A DNA stretch of 11,445 bases from Ectocarpus siliculosus (lineage: Eukaryota > Sar > Phaeophyceae > Ectocarpales > Ectocarpaceae), in NCBI GenBank assembly GCA_000310025.1, contig FN649734.1:4543064-4554508 (forward strand), written 5' to 3'. A model generated the notes under the pieces. The model was given only the letters and a program-made list of their open reading frames with translations, was not told where the DNA came from and did no database searches. Below are positions 1 through 6,501 of the stretch, one piece after another (position 1 is the stretch's first letter; each line of letters begins with the position of its first letter). Made by a program: the position numbers and the translations under genes.

Positions 1-293
1 AATCACAACGTTGTGCCCCTTGCTCGGATTTTCAAAAACTTAAAAAGTCCCGGGTAGCTGATGAGCTGAAGAAATTGTTGTTGGTTTTTAATTTTTTCTT
101 AGAAATGGGCACCATATTGGTTCATTTCGTGTTGCCTTTTGTCGTAAAACGGGGGAGAAGTACCATATGACTGACTTTGTGCCCCTTTCTAAAACTGTTT
201 TAGAAAAAATTGCAAATTTATCTTCAGCTCGACAGCTACCCGGAACTTTTTTACGTCTTGAAAATCTGAGCAAGGGGCACAAAGTGGTGATTT
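1..293. repeat. Head-to-head pair of MITE-like palindromic elements
   Basis: The two halves form a long imperfect inverted repeat. Exact shared blocks are 11-25 with 268-282, 50-60 with 233-243, and 63-72 with 221-230. Each half is also bounded by its own inverted ends. The right half (about 174-285, ~112 bp) begins ACTTTGTGCCCCTT and ends with its reverse complement. The left half (about 8-113) has the same ends in degraded form. The simplest reading is two copies of one ~110-bp non-autonomous element in opposite orientation, with ~60 bp between them. The outer inverted match reaches the first base of the window, so the structure may extend to the left. I see no clear target-site duplication and no transposase. 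Short open frames here only read through the element. Confidence 0.7.
186..206. repeat. Perfect 10-bp palindrome inside the right MITE-like copy
   Basis: TTTCTAAAAC and GTTTTAGAAA flank a single T. It lies just inside the terminal motif of the right element copy and is only partly kept in the left copy. It could be a subterminal hairpin of the element. Confidence 0.6.
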
Positions 294-660
294 TTCAAGA
301 GTCACGTAAAAAGAACTACCCTCCGCCGAGAGCAATATTTTTAGTGCGGGGGTGCTGCTGTTGCACGTGGTCTATATCGGCTACTTCACGTACACACGCG
401 TGTTGACACACAAAGCACCAGCTATTTTAGTACCGATACAACGCTGCAGCTCTGGTTGTTAGTAATTAATTATTCAGTATTGCTGGTTATGCTTCGATTT
501 CAGACCAGAAGAGAGTAGCTGTAGCTTTCGCGTCTTTGGTTCTTGATCAAGCTTTTGGTTGATTTATTTCCCCCCCAACACAGAGTAAATAAAATACAAC
601 ACAACTCAAACAAAACACGAACACACATTGTATTTTAAGAGAGAGGGGGACCCATCTTGT
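294..660. other. Non-coding stretch, nothing recognised
   Basis: AT-rich sequence with stops in all frames. It contains short C and A runs and CA-rich text near 590-630. I find no coding frame, RNA gene or repeat copy. Confidence 0.4.
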
Positions 661-686
661 GCTGCTCATGAGTGGACTCGAAACAA

Positions 687-697
687 GGGGGGGGGGG
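687..697. repeat. Poly-G tract (11 G)
   Basis: A run of eleven G. The flanking region to about 1080 has no convincing gene. On the minus strand, a degenerate B-box-like site (674-684) and A-box-like site (723-734) flank the run, but they do not fold into a tRNA. Confidence 0.9.
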
Positions 698-1083
698 TGT
701 ACTCATAGTCGTGCATGCCGTAGTCGTTAGACCATTGACCTCGCATCCCTACAAAGCCGGGACGGAGCACGCCGGGTTCTCACCGGACCAGGCTCTCACA
801 TCACCAAGCGTGAAGCGCCGTGAGGTATTTGGCGAGTCGCATGAAGGGTGCGCCGCATCCTGCTACGGGTGTTCGGCATCTTGTGCTTACTTCCTTGCGT
901 ACGAATGACAGCTGCGTATGACTTAATTTATTTTCTGGCGCTTTCACTTCCAGAGATAGTCGTAAGCGCTTTGTAACTGCCTCGAGGGTGCTTGACCAGT
1001 TAAACACAACGTGCGATTATCCCCTTTGCGCGGAGTGAGGGTTCTCGACCCCGCACAACATAATCTACTCGACCACCATTCAT

Positions 1084-1131
1084 GGTTACCGCGAAAAAAA
1101 AAACAAAGGCAAAAAAAACAAAGCGGTAACC
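1084..1131. repeat. 9-bp inverted repeat around an A-rich loop
   Basis: GGTTACCGC (1084-1092) and GCGGTAACC (1123-1131) are exact reverse complements. They are separated by 30 bases that are almost all A, with scattered C and G. As RNA this is a hairpin with a purine-rich loop. As DNA it could be the ends of a very small insertion or a protein-binding palindrome. Its function is unknown. Confidence 0.55.
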
Positions 1132-1203
1132 TGGTTGCCGAGCTCACGAAGTGAATCGGCTTGTTTTACAACATCGCTGCCAAGCGACGAAAACCCAACC
1201 CCG

Positions 1204-1437
1204 ATGGCAAACACCGGGGGGGGTGCAAGGGGGCGGAAGAAAAAAACAAGAACAAAGCATCACCTTTTCGCAGAAAGAAATAGAAGCCCCAGCCTTGTCG
1301 ATAATCGGCTGCTTCACCTCCATAACCTGAAGGGTACACACACAGACACACGCGGCGGTCTCTTGTTGGTCAATTGGATATCGGAGTGGATACCAACAAA
1401 AAACCAGCCATCACCCAAGCACTATCATGTAATATGA
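1204..1437 (+). CDS. Small basic hypothetical ORF (77 aa), doubtful
   Basis: The frame opens at an ATG with a G at +4. It reads a basic N-terminal part (GARGRKKKTRTKHH) and then a neutral part with several Trp and His residues, and stops at a TGA. I recognise no domain. A G run and two A-rich runs supply the Gly and Lys residues, so low complexity may be keeping the frame open. Codon use does not stand out from the surroundings. The open frame continues upstream to 1135 without another ATG. It could be a chance ORF or a fragment of a mobile-element protein. Confidence 0.15.
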   Translation: MANTGGGARGRKKKTRTKHHLFAERNRSPSLVDNRLLHLHNLKGTHTDTRGGLLLVNWISEWIPTKNQPSPKHYHVI

Positions 1438-1619
1438 CGGTGACGGTACATTAATGGCGGTTCCCGGTACTTGAACTTTTGGTGGTACTTTTTTCGCGGT
1501 TACGCAATATGACGGTACTTTTTCGGCGGAATGCGGAATTTCGTTTTTCGGCGGAACGCGCCGTTCCCGGTACATACCACCGAAATGTGGTGGTAAATAC
1601 CGCCAGTACCGGGATCGCC
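1431..1619. repeat. GGTAC-rich repeat block with inverted ends
   Basis: GGTAC occurs at 1445, 1466, 1484, 1514 and 1569, and its complement at 1606. Longer shared units are AATATGACGGT at 1431 and 1506, and TTTTTCGGCGGAA at 1519 and 1544. GGCGGTTCCCGGTAC at 1456 recurs as CGCCGTTCCCGGTAC at 1559 and, inverted with one missing base, at 1606-1619. The outer pair could be terminal inverted repeats of a ~165-bp element. The inner pair (1562-1573 with 1606-1617, 11 of 12 matching) flanks a GTGGT-rich centre and could form a hairpin. On the minus strand the first four sites share a frame and encode recurring Val-Pro, but no known protein results. Confidence 0.5.
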
Positions 1620-1642
1620 CACCACGGCGGGAAAACCCCCCC

Positions 1643-1656
1643 GGGAATTTTCCCGA
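1643..1656. repeat. Short palindrome CGGGAA-TT-TTCCCG
   Basis: Six-base arms around two T. It lies directly after the GGTAC-rich block and may belong to it. No function is evident. Confidence 0.4.
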
Positions 1657-1710
1657 GGAGTATCCTGCTTGCTTTCCTATGCGGGGATTGTAACAGAAGG
1701 ACCACGACAC

Positions 1711-1733
1711 CACCACCAACAACAACAACGACG

Positions 1734-1765
<32 letters not shown>
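1711..1765. repeat. CAA/CAC trinucleotide microsatellite
   Basis: CAC units give way to CAA units with two CGA interruptions. The plus frame that continues into the ATG at 1807 would read it as His/Gln, but that frame has no upstream ATG. It is best treated as a simple repeat. Confidence 0.9.
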
Positions 1766-1766
<1 letters not shown>

Positions 1767-1806
1767 CGATGACAACACCAGCGTACAAACCTGGTCTTCG
1801 GACACC

Positions 1807-1965
1807 ATGGCGCTGATCACCCGCAGGATGTTAGCCGAGCGAGGCAGGTGGAAGCTAGCGCTCAGCGTAGGACCCCCTCCCAGGTGCTCCTCCCGGAACT
1901 CGATTGGGGGGGTCACCACTCTCTGTACAAGACAGCAGTACGAGCGCAATAATCGAAACGTTTGA
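1807..1965 (+). CDS. Short presequence-like ORF (52 aa), hypothetical
   Basis: The ATG sits in a strong context, GACACCATGG. The product starts MALITRRMLAERGRWKLALS. It is rich in Arg, Leu and Ser with a single acidic residue in the first 40, which resembles a mitochondrial targeting presequence. The C-terminal part (after QQYERNN) looks less coherent, so the frame may leave an exon before the TGA. AG/GTGGAA near 1842 and AG/GTGCTC near 1883 are weak donor candidates. About 200 bases downstream lies the hydrophobic-segment repeat (copy A). Copy B lies at a similar distance from another CACCATGGC start. No family is recognised, and a chance ORF is possible. Confidence 0.25.
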   Translation: MALITRRMLAERGRWKLALSVGPPPRCSSRNSIGGVTTLCTRQQYERNNRNV

Positions 1966-1990
1966 ATGAACGCGTAGTAAATGCATACAC

Positions 1991-2104
1991 TGTTGTTGTT
2001 ATTGTTGGTGTCTTCACATTAAAAACCGTTCCGGTCTCCGCTCAGTACCTTCTAATGTCCGTCTGGTCCAACTACGCCTTCCGTGGTCACAAGCCAACTG
2101 CCCC
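1991..2104 (+). repeat. Dispersed repeat, copy A (pairs with 9659-9780)
   Basis: It matches copy B over about 115 bases, with identical blocks such as GTCTTCACATTAAAAAC and CGCCTTCCGTGGTCACAAG. Relative to B it lacks one A after TCCGT and seven bases before CGCCTTCC. The frame from 1953 to the TAG at 2118 reads a Val-rich stretch, then FTLKTVPVSAQYLLMSV, then WSNYAFRGHKPTAPPIKL. This is like a signal peptide or membrane segment followed by a short tail. There is no in-frame ATG before the hydrophobic part, so it would need to be a downstream exon or a gene fossil. An AATAAA (2107-2112) overlaps the end of this frame. Confidence 0.75.
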
Positions 2105-2120
2105 ACCAATAAAGCTATAG

Positions 2121-2469
2121 ACAGATTTGTACTTTGAAGTTTCTTTTTTTTTTGTTTTTTTCTTTATATGACACAACGAATCCATCTCTATCATAGAAAA
2201 GAGTCTGAGACAGATTAGCAATGAATTCATAGCGTCAGAGAGTTTCTTTGGTTTCCTTGCGCTGTAAGAAGACTTTGCACTGACTGTCGCGCCAGCTGTC
2301 GGGCCAGTCGTGGCCTGCCGTGTCGAACAGCCCGGCAGAAGACGTCAGCTTCAACAACATACGCACACAGCACGCGGCAGCTCGGCACCTGTTCTGCTGT
2401 GGAACCCGAGTGCCAGCACATACATGCCAACAGCTCAGCGGGCGCGACAGCCGTCAGAACGGCTGTGGA
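2121..2469. other. Gene-free stretch with poly-T
   Basis: Starts with T-rich sequence (about 2140-2163) and then moderate-GC sequence. The frames open here are short, and their codon composition does not favour any one of them. I see no RNA gene or repeat beyond the T run. Confidence 0.35.
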
Positions 2470-2545
2470 GTGAGCATATACGTATGGGTGGCGCACAGTA
2501 GCGTTTCCAGCGTGCATACAGCAACGCGGTGACCGAAGCATCATG
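2470..2545 (+). repeat. Diverged direct repeat, left copy (pairs with 3061-3165)
   Basis: The block GAGTGAGC...GTGGCGCACAGTAGCGTTTCCAGCGTGCATACAG...CCGAAGCA has a recognisable partner about 600 bases downstream. The best part, 2497-2517 against 3115-3135, matches at 19 of 21 positions. Fifteen bases (2501-2515) also recur exactly in inverse orientation at 3321-3335. Stops interrupt both copies and indels are not multiples of three, so this looks non-coding. Confidence 0.6.
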
Positions 2546-2599
2546 CATGATGGTGGTGATGTGCTCCAAAATGATACCTATAGTTGTGTGGCAATACAC

Positions 2600-2614
2600 G
2601 AGAGAGAGAGAGAG
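2600..2614. repeat. GA dinucleotide microsatellite
   Basis: Seven and a half GA units. The next 300 bases (2615-2930) carry no convincing gene. A weak echo of the neighbouring repeat (AAAAAGCGGTGAC) is seen near 2672. Confidence 0.9.
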
Positions 2615-2929
2615 CGGTTTAAACTTAGTACGTCACTACAACTACTGCTGCTTGCTGTGAACAGGCAACCAAAAAGCGGTGACAGCTGTTAGTTTCTGAA
2701 GCTGAACAGCATTGTAGTTCATTATCTCAGCACATTACATGTCGAAAGGTGGTTGATTGGTGAACTGCCACGTAAAAACGTCAGAAAAAGAGACTGCGAG
2801 CAGGTCACACACAACGAACGATTTGTCTTCAGGACAGAAACTACGGTCGGAGGAAGGCTCCCGACAGGATGCAATTTCACGTCATATTTTCCGGCCAGCA
2901 ATCTGACTGTGTGAATGTCCCAACTTCTT

Positions 2930-2986
2930 TTATTTCTCTGTTCAGTTCCTGTCATACGCGCAGAGACGTTGTGGACTCCTGTCTCA
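2930..2986 (+). repeat. Diverged direct repeat, left copy (pairs with 3188-3256)
   Basis: Shared order of blocks: T-rich, TTTCTCT(G)TTCAG, CTGTCATACG, GAGA or GGAGATGTT, TGGACT, CTGT and CTCA. The spacing is about 255 bases. The copies differ by several substitutions and indels, so the duplication is old. Both copies lie inside the larger 2470-3340 duplicated region. Confidence 0.55.
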
Positions 2987-3060
2987 GGCTTGGCTGAACG
3001 AAAAAATGCCCCAGAACCACTCGAGCCATGTCGTGGCAGTGGCAGCAGAGATCAGGTGCA

Positions 3061-3165
3061 GAGTGCAGAGCACGTGTGGGCGGGGCACTAGAGGGGAAAA
3101 GAGAATACAGCAGTAGTAGCGTTCCCAGCGTACATGCAAAAAGGCGGTACAAACGTACAAACCGA
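3061..3165 (+). repeat. Diverged direct repeat, right copy (pairs with 2470-2545)
   Basis: Reads GAGTGCAGAGCACGTGTGGG...AGTAGCGTTCCCAGCGTACAT...CCGAAGCAATTTCA. It is slightly longer than its partner because of insertions between GCAT and CCGAAGCA. Together with the 2930/3188 pair it indicates a compound repeat of several hundred bases, present as two rearranged copies. Confidence 0.6.
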
Positions 3166-3187
3166 AGCAATTTCAGTGGTTTTCTTT

Positions 3188-3256
3188 TTGTTTCTCTTCA
3201 GGTCTGGCTGTCTTCTGTCATACGGGGGAGATGTTCTGGACTGCTGTTTGTCTCAT
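3188..3256 (+). repeat. Diverged direct repeat, right copy (pairs with 2930-2986)
   Basis: Contains CTTCTGTCATACGGGGGAGA and TGTTCTGGACTGCTG, which match the left copy with scattered changes. It follows immediately after the right copy of the 2470/3061 repeat. Confidence 0.55.
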
Positions 3257-3400
3257 CTCGCCTCATCCCCACCGGATTCTTGAGACATCACGATGCTACG
3301 GTCACTACCTGATACTGTTCGCACGCTGGAAACGCAGATGTATACATAGTTTGTCCTTCGTTGCCCTTTCGAGGGTGGGTGGGTGTGCTTGTGTATGGAG

Positions 3401-3427
3401 AAAAAAAAAAAAAAAAACACACACACA
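3401..3427. repeat. Poly-A plus CA microsatellite
   Basis: Seventeen A followed by five CA units. This could be the tail of an old retrotransposed sequence or a simple repeat. The rest of 3341-3640 is non-coding as far as I can see. A GTAAGT donor-like hexamer at 3563 has no coding sequence before it. Confidence 0.85.
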
Positions 3428-3640
3428 GCTTGATGACGCCGCTCAATCAATTTTTCGAGCGAGATGACCTTCCTCACAACAAACGCCGCAGGGGCGCAGA
3501 ATCTAGAGATGAAAGCCCGAAATAGTGGAAAAATATTATTAGTGAAGAGTGTAGTAGTGGTGGTAAGTAAAATATTTCTAAGGAAGGATGACAACACTCC
3601 GAACGCGTGTTCAAAGCAGTAAGCCTTGGCAGTCACGTAG

Positions 3641-3785
3641 TTCTCCTCTGTTGCTACCATTTGTGTCTTTATCCAGAGAACAGCTCAGCCTCCTCCATGG
3701 CACCCTCTCACGGCCTTGAGAAACAAATATTTTCTGTTTTTGACCGCACTGAGACTGACGTCTTTGGTTGGCCAGTCGTTTTTCT
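3641..3785 (+). repeat. ~190-bp repeat family, dispersed copy A
   Basis: Aligns with 5605-5760. Shared elements in order: TTCT.CTCTGTT, TGTCTTTA.TCC.GAGA, CTCC....TG.C.CC, GGCCTTGAGAA or GGCCTATAGAA, TTTTCTGTTTT or TTTTTTGTTTT, and CGC.CTGAGACTGACG. The last block is exact over GAGACTGACG (3751-3760 and 5730-5739). This copy has lost about a dozen bases in the middle and ends soon after GGCCAGTC. Confidence 0.6.
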
Positions 3786-4185
3786 TGCTTCTGAAGGCTT
3801 GGTCTTCTCTCTAGCTTTTAATCGAAGGAACAGGGGAGTTCGTTATCTTCTTCACCCTTTTTTTAGGTTGCATCTGCTTTTGTGTGCTCATGTAAGGAGC
3901 ACTACATCCATCCATGTTTTACCTCCAAATGTACATCGGGTGCGTGCATGGGCGTCTTTCTTTCGCTGTTGAGGGGTGCCTTTGAGGTTGCCTGAATAGT
4001 GCTACGGCCTTCTTGCAATACAACACATAATAATTTGATAGCGAGGTGAACTTTCATCGGGCAGCACGGTCTAAGGTTGAAAGGCAGCAGCAACGTTTCA
4101 CTAGCGAGTGCTTGCGCTGAGGTGGGAAGAAAACAACTGCTGCTGTGCAACAAATCTATCTGGTCAATCAAGTTAATTTTTTAAT
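3786..4185. other. Gene-free stretch with an isolated hairpin-family motif
   Basis: No frame here has convincing coding composition on either strand. CCTGAATAGTGC at 3991-4002 matches the motif repeated in the hairpin cluster 350 bases downstream. The 3' end (4170-4187) is T/A-rich. Confidence 0.35.
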
Positions 4186-4377
4186 TTGACCAATGCCGTG
4201 TTTTCGACAGTCCAAGAGCCTCACGAAATGAAGCCCGCCCACGTCGCCCACCTCACGGTTGATCCAAATACCATTCGTTTGGTCAGCCCCGTAAAGCGCA
4301 AGCGCTGCACTCTGAAGTCGAACAGTCCTGAAGAGTGCCAAGCCGGCACTATGGAGGGATTTTCAGGCCCTGAATAG
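4186..4377 (+). pseudogene. Coding-like segment, 5' part of a possibly interrupted gene
   Basis: A plus frame with GC-rich third positions encodes a normal-looking peptide (VQEPHEMKPAHVAHLTVDPN, then IRLVSPVKRKRCTLKSNSP). It then runs into the hairpin cluster and stops at a TAG inside a CTGAATAGTGCCGG motif. The first ATG is at 4228 in the context GAAATGA. The frame is open from 4177. The frame after the hairpins (4411-4650) is in the same register. This suggests one original reading frame with an insertion, or a frame that passes through the cluster and has acquired stops. No protein family is recognised. Confidence 0.35.
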
Positions 4378-4391
4378 TGCCGGGTTGGCAC
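4335..4391. repeat. Hairpin 1 of the ATAGTGCCGG cluster
   Basis: The arms 4335-4352 and 4374-4391 are complementary at 17 of 18 positions, with a 21-base loop. Each arm holds one copy of the decamer ATAGTGCCGG or its complement. The stem length and loop suit either a transcribed hairpin or a small inverted-repeat element. Confidence 0.8.
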
Positions 4392-4410
4392 CATTGAGGC
4401 ACAATTCTGA

Positions 4411-4650
4411 ATAGTGCCGGTGCCCGATATAGTGCCGGTCAAATCGCCTGGACACATGCCGGCACTATATCGGGACACCTGCTGTATATATACTCTCATC
4501 GATCCGCGCGGATGCGGGCTATCAACCAAAAACATCGAGAAAATTGAACAAGCTCGCGCCGACCTTCCCCAGAATGGCGCGAATCCTTTCGTATTGGCAG
4601 CAAATAAATACGAAGTGAGAACATATTTACTGTTGTTTCTCTGCTGTTAG
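4411..4650 (+). pseudogene. Coding-like segment, 3' part of a possibly interrupted gene
   Basis: After the second hairpin the same plus frame reads coherent protein: LIDPRGCGLSTKNIEKIEQ, then ARADLPQNGANPFVLAANKYE. It has an amphipathic helix-like part with no low complexity. At 4615 the codons meet GTGAGA, a good splice-donor sequence. TTGTTTCTCTGCTGTTAG at 4633-4650 is a good acceptor, but the implied intron would be only 36 bases. Without splicing, the frame ends at the TAG within that acceptor. There is no ATG upstream in this segment apart from one in the hairpin loop. It could be an exon of a degraded mobile-element gene. The family is not recognised. Confidence 0.35.
4423..4474. repeat. 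Hairpin 2 of the ATAGTGCCGG cluster
   Basis: CCCGATATAGTGCCGG (4423-4438) and its perfect complement (4459-4474) are separated by 20 bases. It lies 31 bases after hairpin 1 and shares its decamer. A further decamer copy (4411-4420), inside the 14-base CTGAATAGTGCCGG repeat (4370-4383 and 4407-4420), could pair with either 3' arm, so alternative folds are possible. Confidence 0.85.
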
Positions 4651-5440
4651 CTTTTCGCATGTTCTTGCATCACCCCTTGCCGCGGTGCTCTCTTTACCCC
4701 ACTCCGGAGGGATGCCTTGTACATCTAAACAAACAAACCCGTCAACAATCTTGCCCTTCTCGCCAGCCGCAAACAAAACGATTGCTTGCAAGAGAGCGGA
4801 AGCAAGACGCACGAGTCTACAACAGGCATGTGTCCATGGAAAAGGCAACACGCACGCAATCCGCACAATCCTGGTGGTAAGGCATACGCCAGGTAGAAGC
4901 GGCGTGTGTATGTTTTCCTCCCATCCCCATCTCTTCCGGGGCGCCTTTCTGCATGCATCTTGCGGTGTCGCGCTAGCCAGGGTCACACTGGAGGGAAGCA
5001 AAACCACAGAAAATTGCTGAAATTCCACGCCTTTCTCCCGGGGCGCTTGTCATGACGCGATAAGGGTACGGGTTTACCTGTTCCTTTCTTCCTTCCTTCT
5101 TGTGCGCATTGGCTCACGACTATGCGCTTTCTGCCACTGGTGCCAAATTGCGAGTTTTACCGCTCCGAATAGGCTCCAACCAACCACCCTCATAGCGTCA
5201 GAATCACAATCATGACTATCATACGAGCTGGAACGGGCTGAAAGTACAACACACGTTTTGAAGACAGCCGAACCTTGGCATGCGTTAGGTGCGATCCGAT
5301 ACTCCACTCGTGGGGTTTGACCCGACCCATGTATTCTGGGAAAAAAAGGAGTATCTAGTGTACACCACCAACATGTCGGCCAGGCAGAGGGCCCGTGAGC
5401 ACACACACTTTGTCATATTCTTATATCACTACTGCGTCAG
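4651..5440. other. Stretch without a supported gene
   Basis: Open frames of 70-130 codons exist on both strands (for example minus 4627-5028 and 5074-5406), but they overlap each other and none has a clear coding bias or a known motif. A pyrimidine-rich run (about 5080-5100) precedes the second half. I see no RNA gene. Confidence 0.3.
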
Positions 5441-5604
5441 AAGCAAGACACTGCTGTCGTCTAACTCCTGCGCCCTCCCTCTGGGTAGAACCCTGCGATA
5501 CACAGAAAGCGTGTTTGCGGTTTTTTTATCCGCTCCAAAGACTGACATATTCTCATTGGTCAGCCGGATAGCGCGATCGATGCTTAAAACCGACAACACA
5601 CACA
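5440..5604 (+). repeat. ~190-bp repeat family, copy B (tandem unit 1)
   Basis: The most similar part is 5525-5600. It shares CATTGGTCAGCCGG (5554-5567) with copy C (5746-5759), a period of 192. The first half aligns only loosely (ACTCCTGCGCCCTCCCTCTGGG against the ACTCCCGCATGACCCTCGGTC block of C), so the left border is approximate. Confidence 0.6.
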
Positions 5605-5804
5605 TTTTCTTCTGTTACTGCTACGGTATCTGTCTTTAATCCGGAGAGTAGCGTTGACTCCCGCATGACCCTCGGTCACATGGTCCCAGATCGTGGCCTA
5701 TAGAAGAATTTTTTGTTTTACACCGCGCTGAGACTGACGCCTTTTCATTGGTCAGCCGGTTAGGGCGGCTCGATGCCAACAAAAAAAACACACACACAAA
5801 CATA
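5605..5804 (+). repeat. ~190-bp repeat family, copy C (tandem unit 2)
   Basis: The most complete copy and the one that links the others. Its first half aligns with copies A and D and its second half with copies A, B and D. It ends in A-rich and CA-rich sequence, as B does. On the minus strand, copies B and C carry GACCAATGA, a match to the NF-Y CCAAT-box consensus. Confidence 0.65.
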
Positions 5805-5935
5805 TACTCCCCCGTGACTGCCCTAACGGGCCCCCAGATCATGACCGCTAGAGGCGTTATTATTTGTTCTTAGAACACTAAGTCTGACTTCTTCTCATTT
5901 GTCGATGCTGAAAATAAACAACACACGCGTAAGAA
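5805..5935 (+). repeat. ~190-bp repeat family, copy D (tandem unit 3, shortened)
   Basis: Aligns with C over CCGTGACTGCCCTAACGGGC, CCCAGATCATGACCGCTAGAG and GTCTGACTTCTTCTCATTTGTCGATGCTG. Deletions make the unit about 40 bases shorter. The CCAAT-type box is mutated (ATTTG in place of ATTGG). Confidence 0.6.
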
Positions 5936-6228
5936 TGTTGACTGCGTAAATCTTAGACACAGAATATGTGTTTTGAAAAAAAAGACGGGGCGAACAAATT
6001 GTGGGCATACAGGTCCCTCTCAAAGGTGGTGACGTAGAAAACTCGGGGGGAGGAGATGATCGCTCTTCGCATATGCTGCTGCACAAAAATCAACGCACGC
6101 CCATTCTTCTCGCTTCGTTTTGATTCATCCCCATCAAACATCGTCGTCGGTCTAATGTCTCTCCTTCAGCCACTCTAGCATGCAGCCACAGCAGCCGTCG
6201 CACGAAAGGTTGGGGCACCTGTTACTTG
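5936..6228. other. Gene-free stretch before the plus-strand ORF cluster
   Basis: AT-rich, then more balanced. No frame is convincing. CAG and GCAGCC-rich sequence near 6180-6200 is the only simple-sequence feature. Confidence 0.3.
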
Positions 6229-6477
6229 ATGCCATCCGCACTTTCTAAAAATCGGAAGAGGTTCAAGCCTACTCCTTTCTCCCTGCCCCCCCCCCCCCCT
6301 CTGGTTCCCATCCGCGGCGCACGTCTCATGATCCCGTTCTCTAGTCAAAAATCATATCTCGACTTTCGGTTTCAACCCACGACACGACCACACCTGCCAA
6401 AAAGACTGCGCGAACCGCAACCTGAATCTCCACTATCTACGATATCTACGGGAACTAAATCACGAGAAGAGAGTTAA
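6229..6477 (+). CDS. Small basic, proline-containing hypothetical ORF (82 aa)
   Basis: The ORF begins with an ATG in the context TTGATGCC. It reads MPSALSKNRKRFKPTPFSLP, a short Pro run made by a 14-C tract (6286-6299), and then a basic, Ser/Thr/Pro-rich C-terminal part ending in SREES. Composition is more protein-like than random, but no domain is seen. The poly-C tract is a likely site of sequencing or replication slippage, so the frame on one side may be wrong. It lies about 230 bases upstream of the proline-rich CDS on the same strand and could be an upstream exon of it. No splice junction between them is clear. Confidence 0.2.
   Translation: MPSALSKNRKRFKPTPFSLPPPPPLVPIRGARLMIPFSSQKSYLDFRFQPTTRPHLPKRLREPQPESPLSTISTGTKSREES
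6286..6299. repeat. Poly-C tract (14 C)
   Basis: Homopolymer inside the small basic ORF. It is prone to length change. Confidence 0.9.
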
Positions 6478-6501
6478 TGAAACCACACACGCCATCGTCT
6501 T

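Noticed and set aside
674-760. Possible tRNA or SINE head on the minus strand: A-box-like 723-734, B-box-like 674-684, and a D-loop-like AATGGTCTA.
   Set aside because: The acceptor stem (GGGATGC) finds no partner after the B-box, the D-stem pairs poorly, no T-stem forms, and a poly-C run replaces the anticodon-to-T region.
3253-3660. 135-codon minus-strand frame.
   Set aside because: It starts at or near a non-optimal codon and reads through poly-T and TG simple sequence (a Phe run then HKHTH). No coding bias.
4627-5028. 133-codon minus-strand frame.
   Set aside because: It overlaps plus-strand frames of similar length, has no clear codon bias or motif, and its tail covers the coding-like 4411-4650 segment and its acceptor-like sequence.
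5074-5406. 110-codon Trp-rich minus-strand frame.
   Set aside because: Unusual composition, no homologous motif recognised, and a plus-strand frame overlaps it. Likely chance.
5730-5800. Shared peptide-like ETD.FSLVSR in repeat copies B and C as evidence of a coding repeat.
   Set aside because: Copies A and D do not keep the peptide, indels break frame and stops occur close by. DNA similarity alone explains it.
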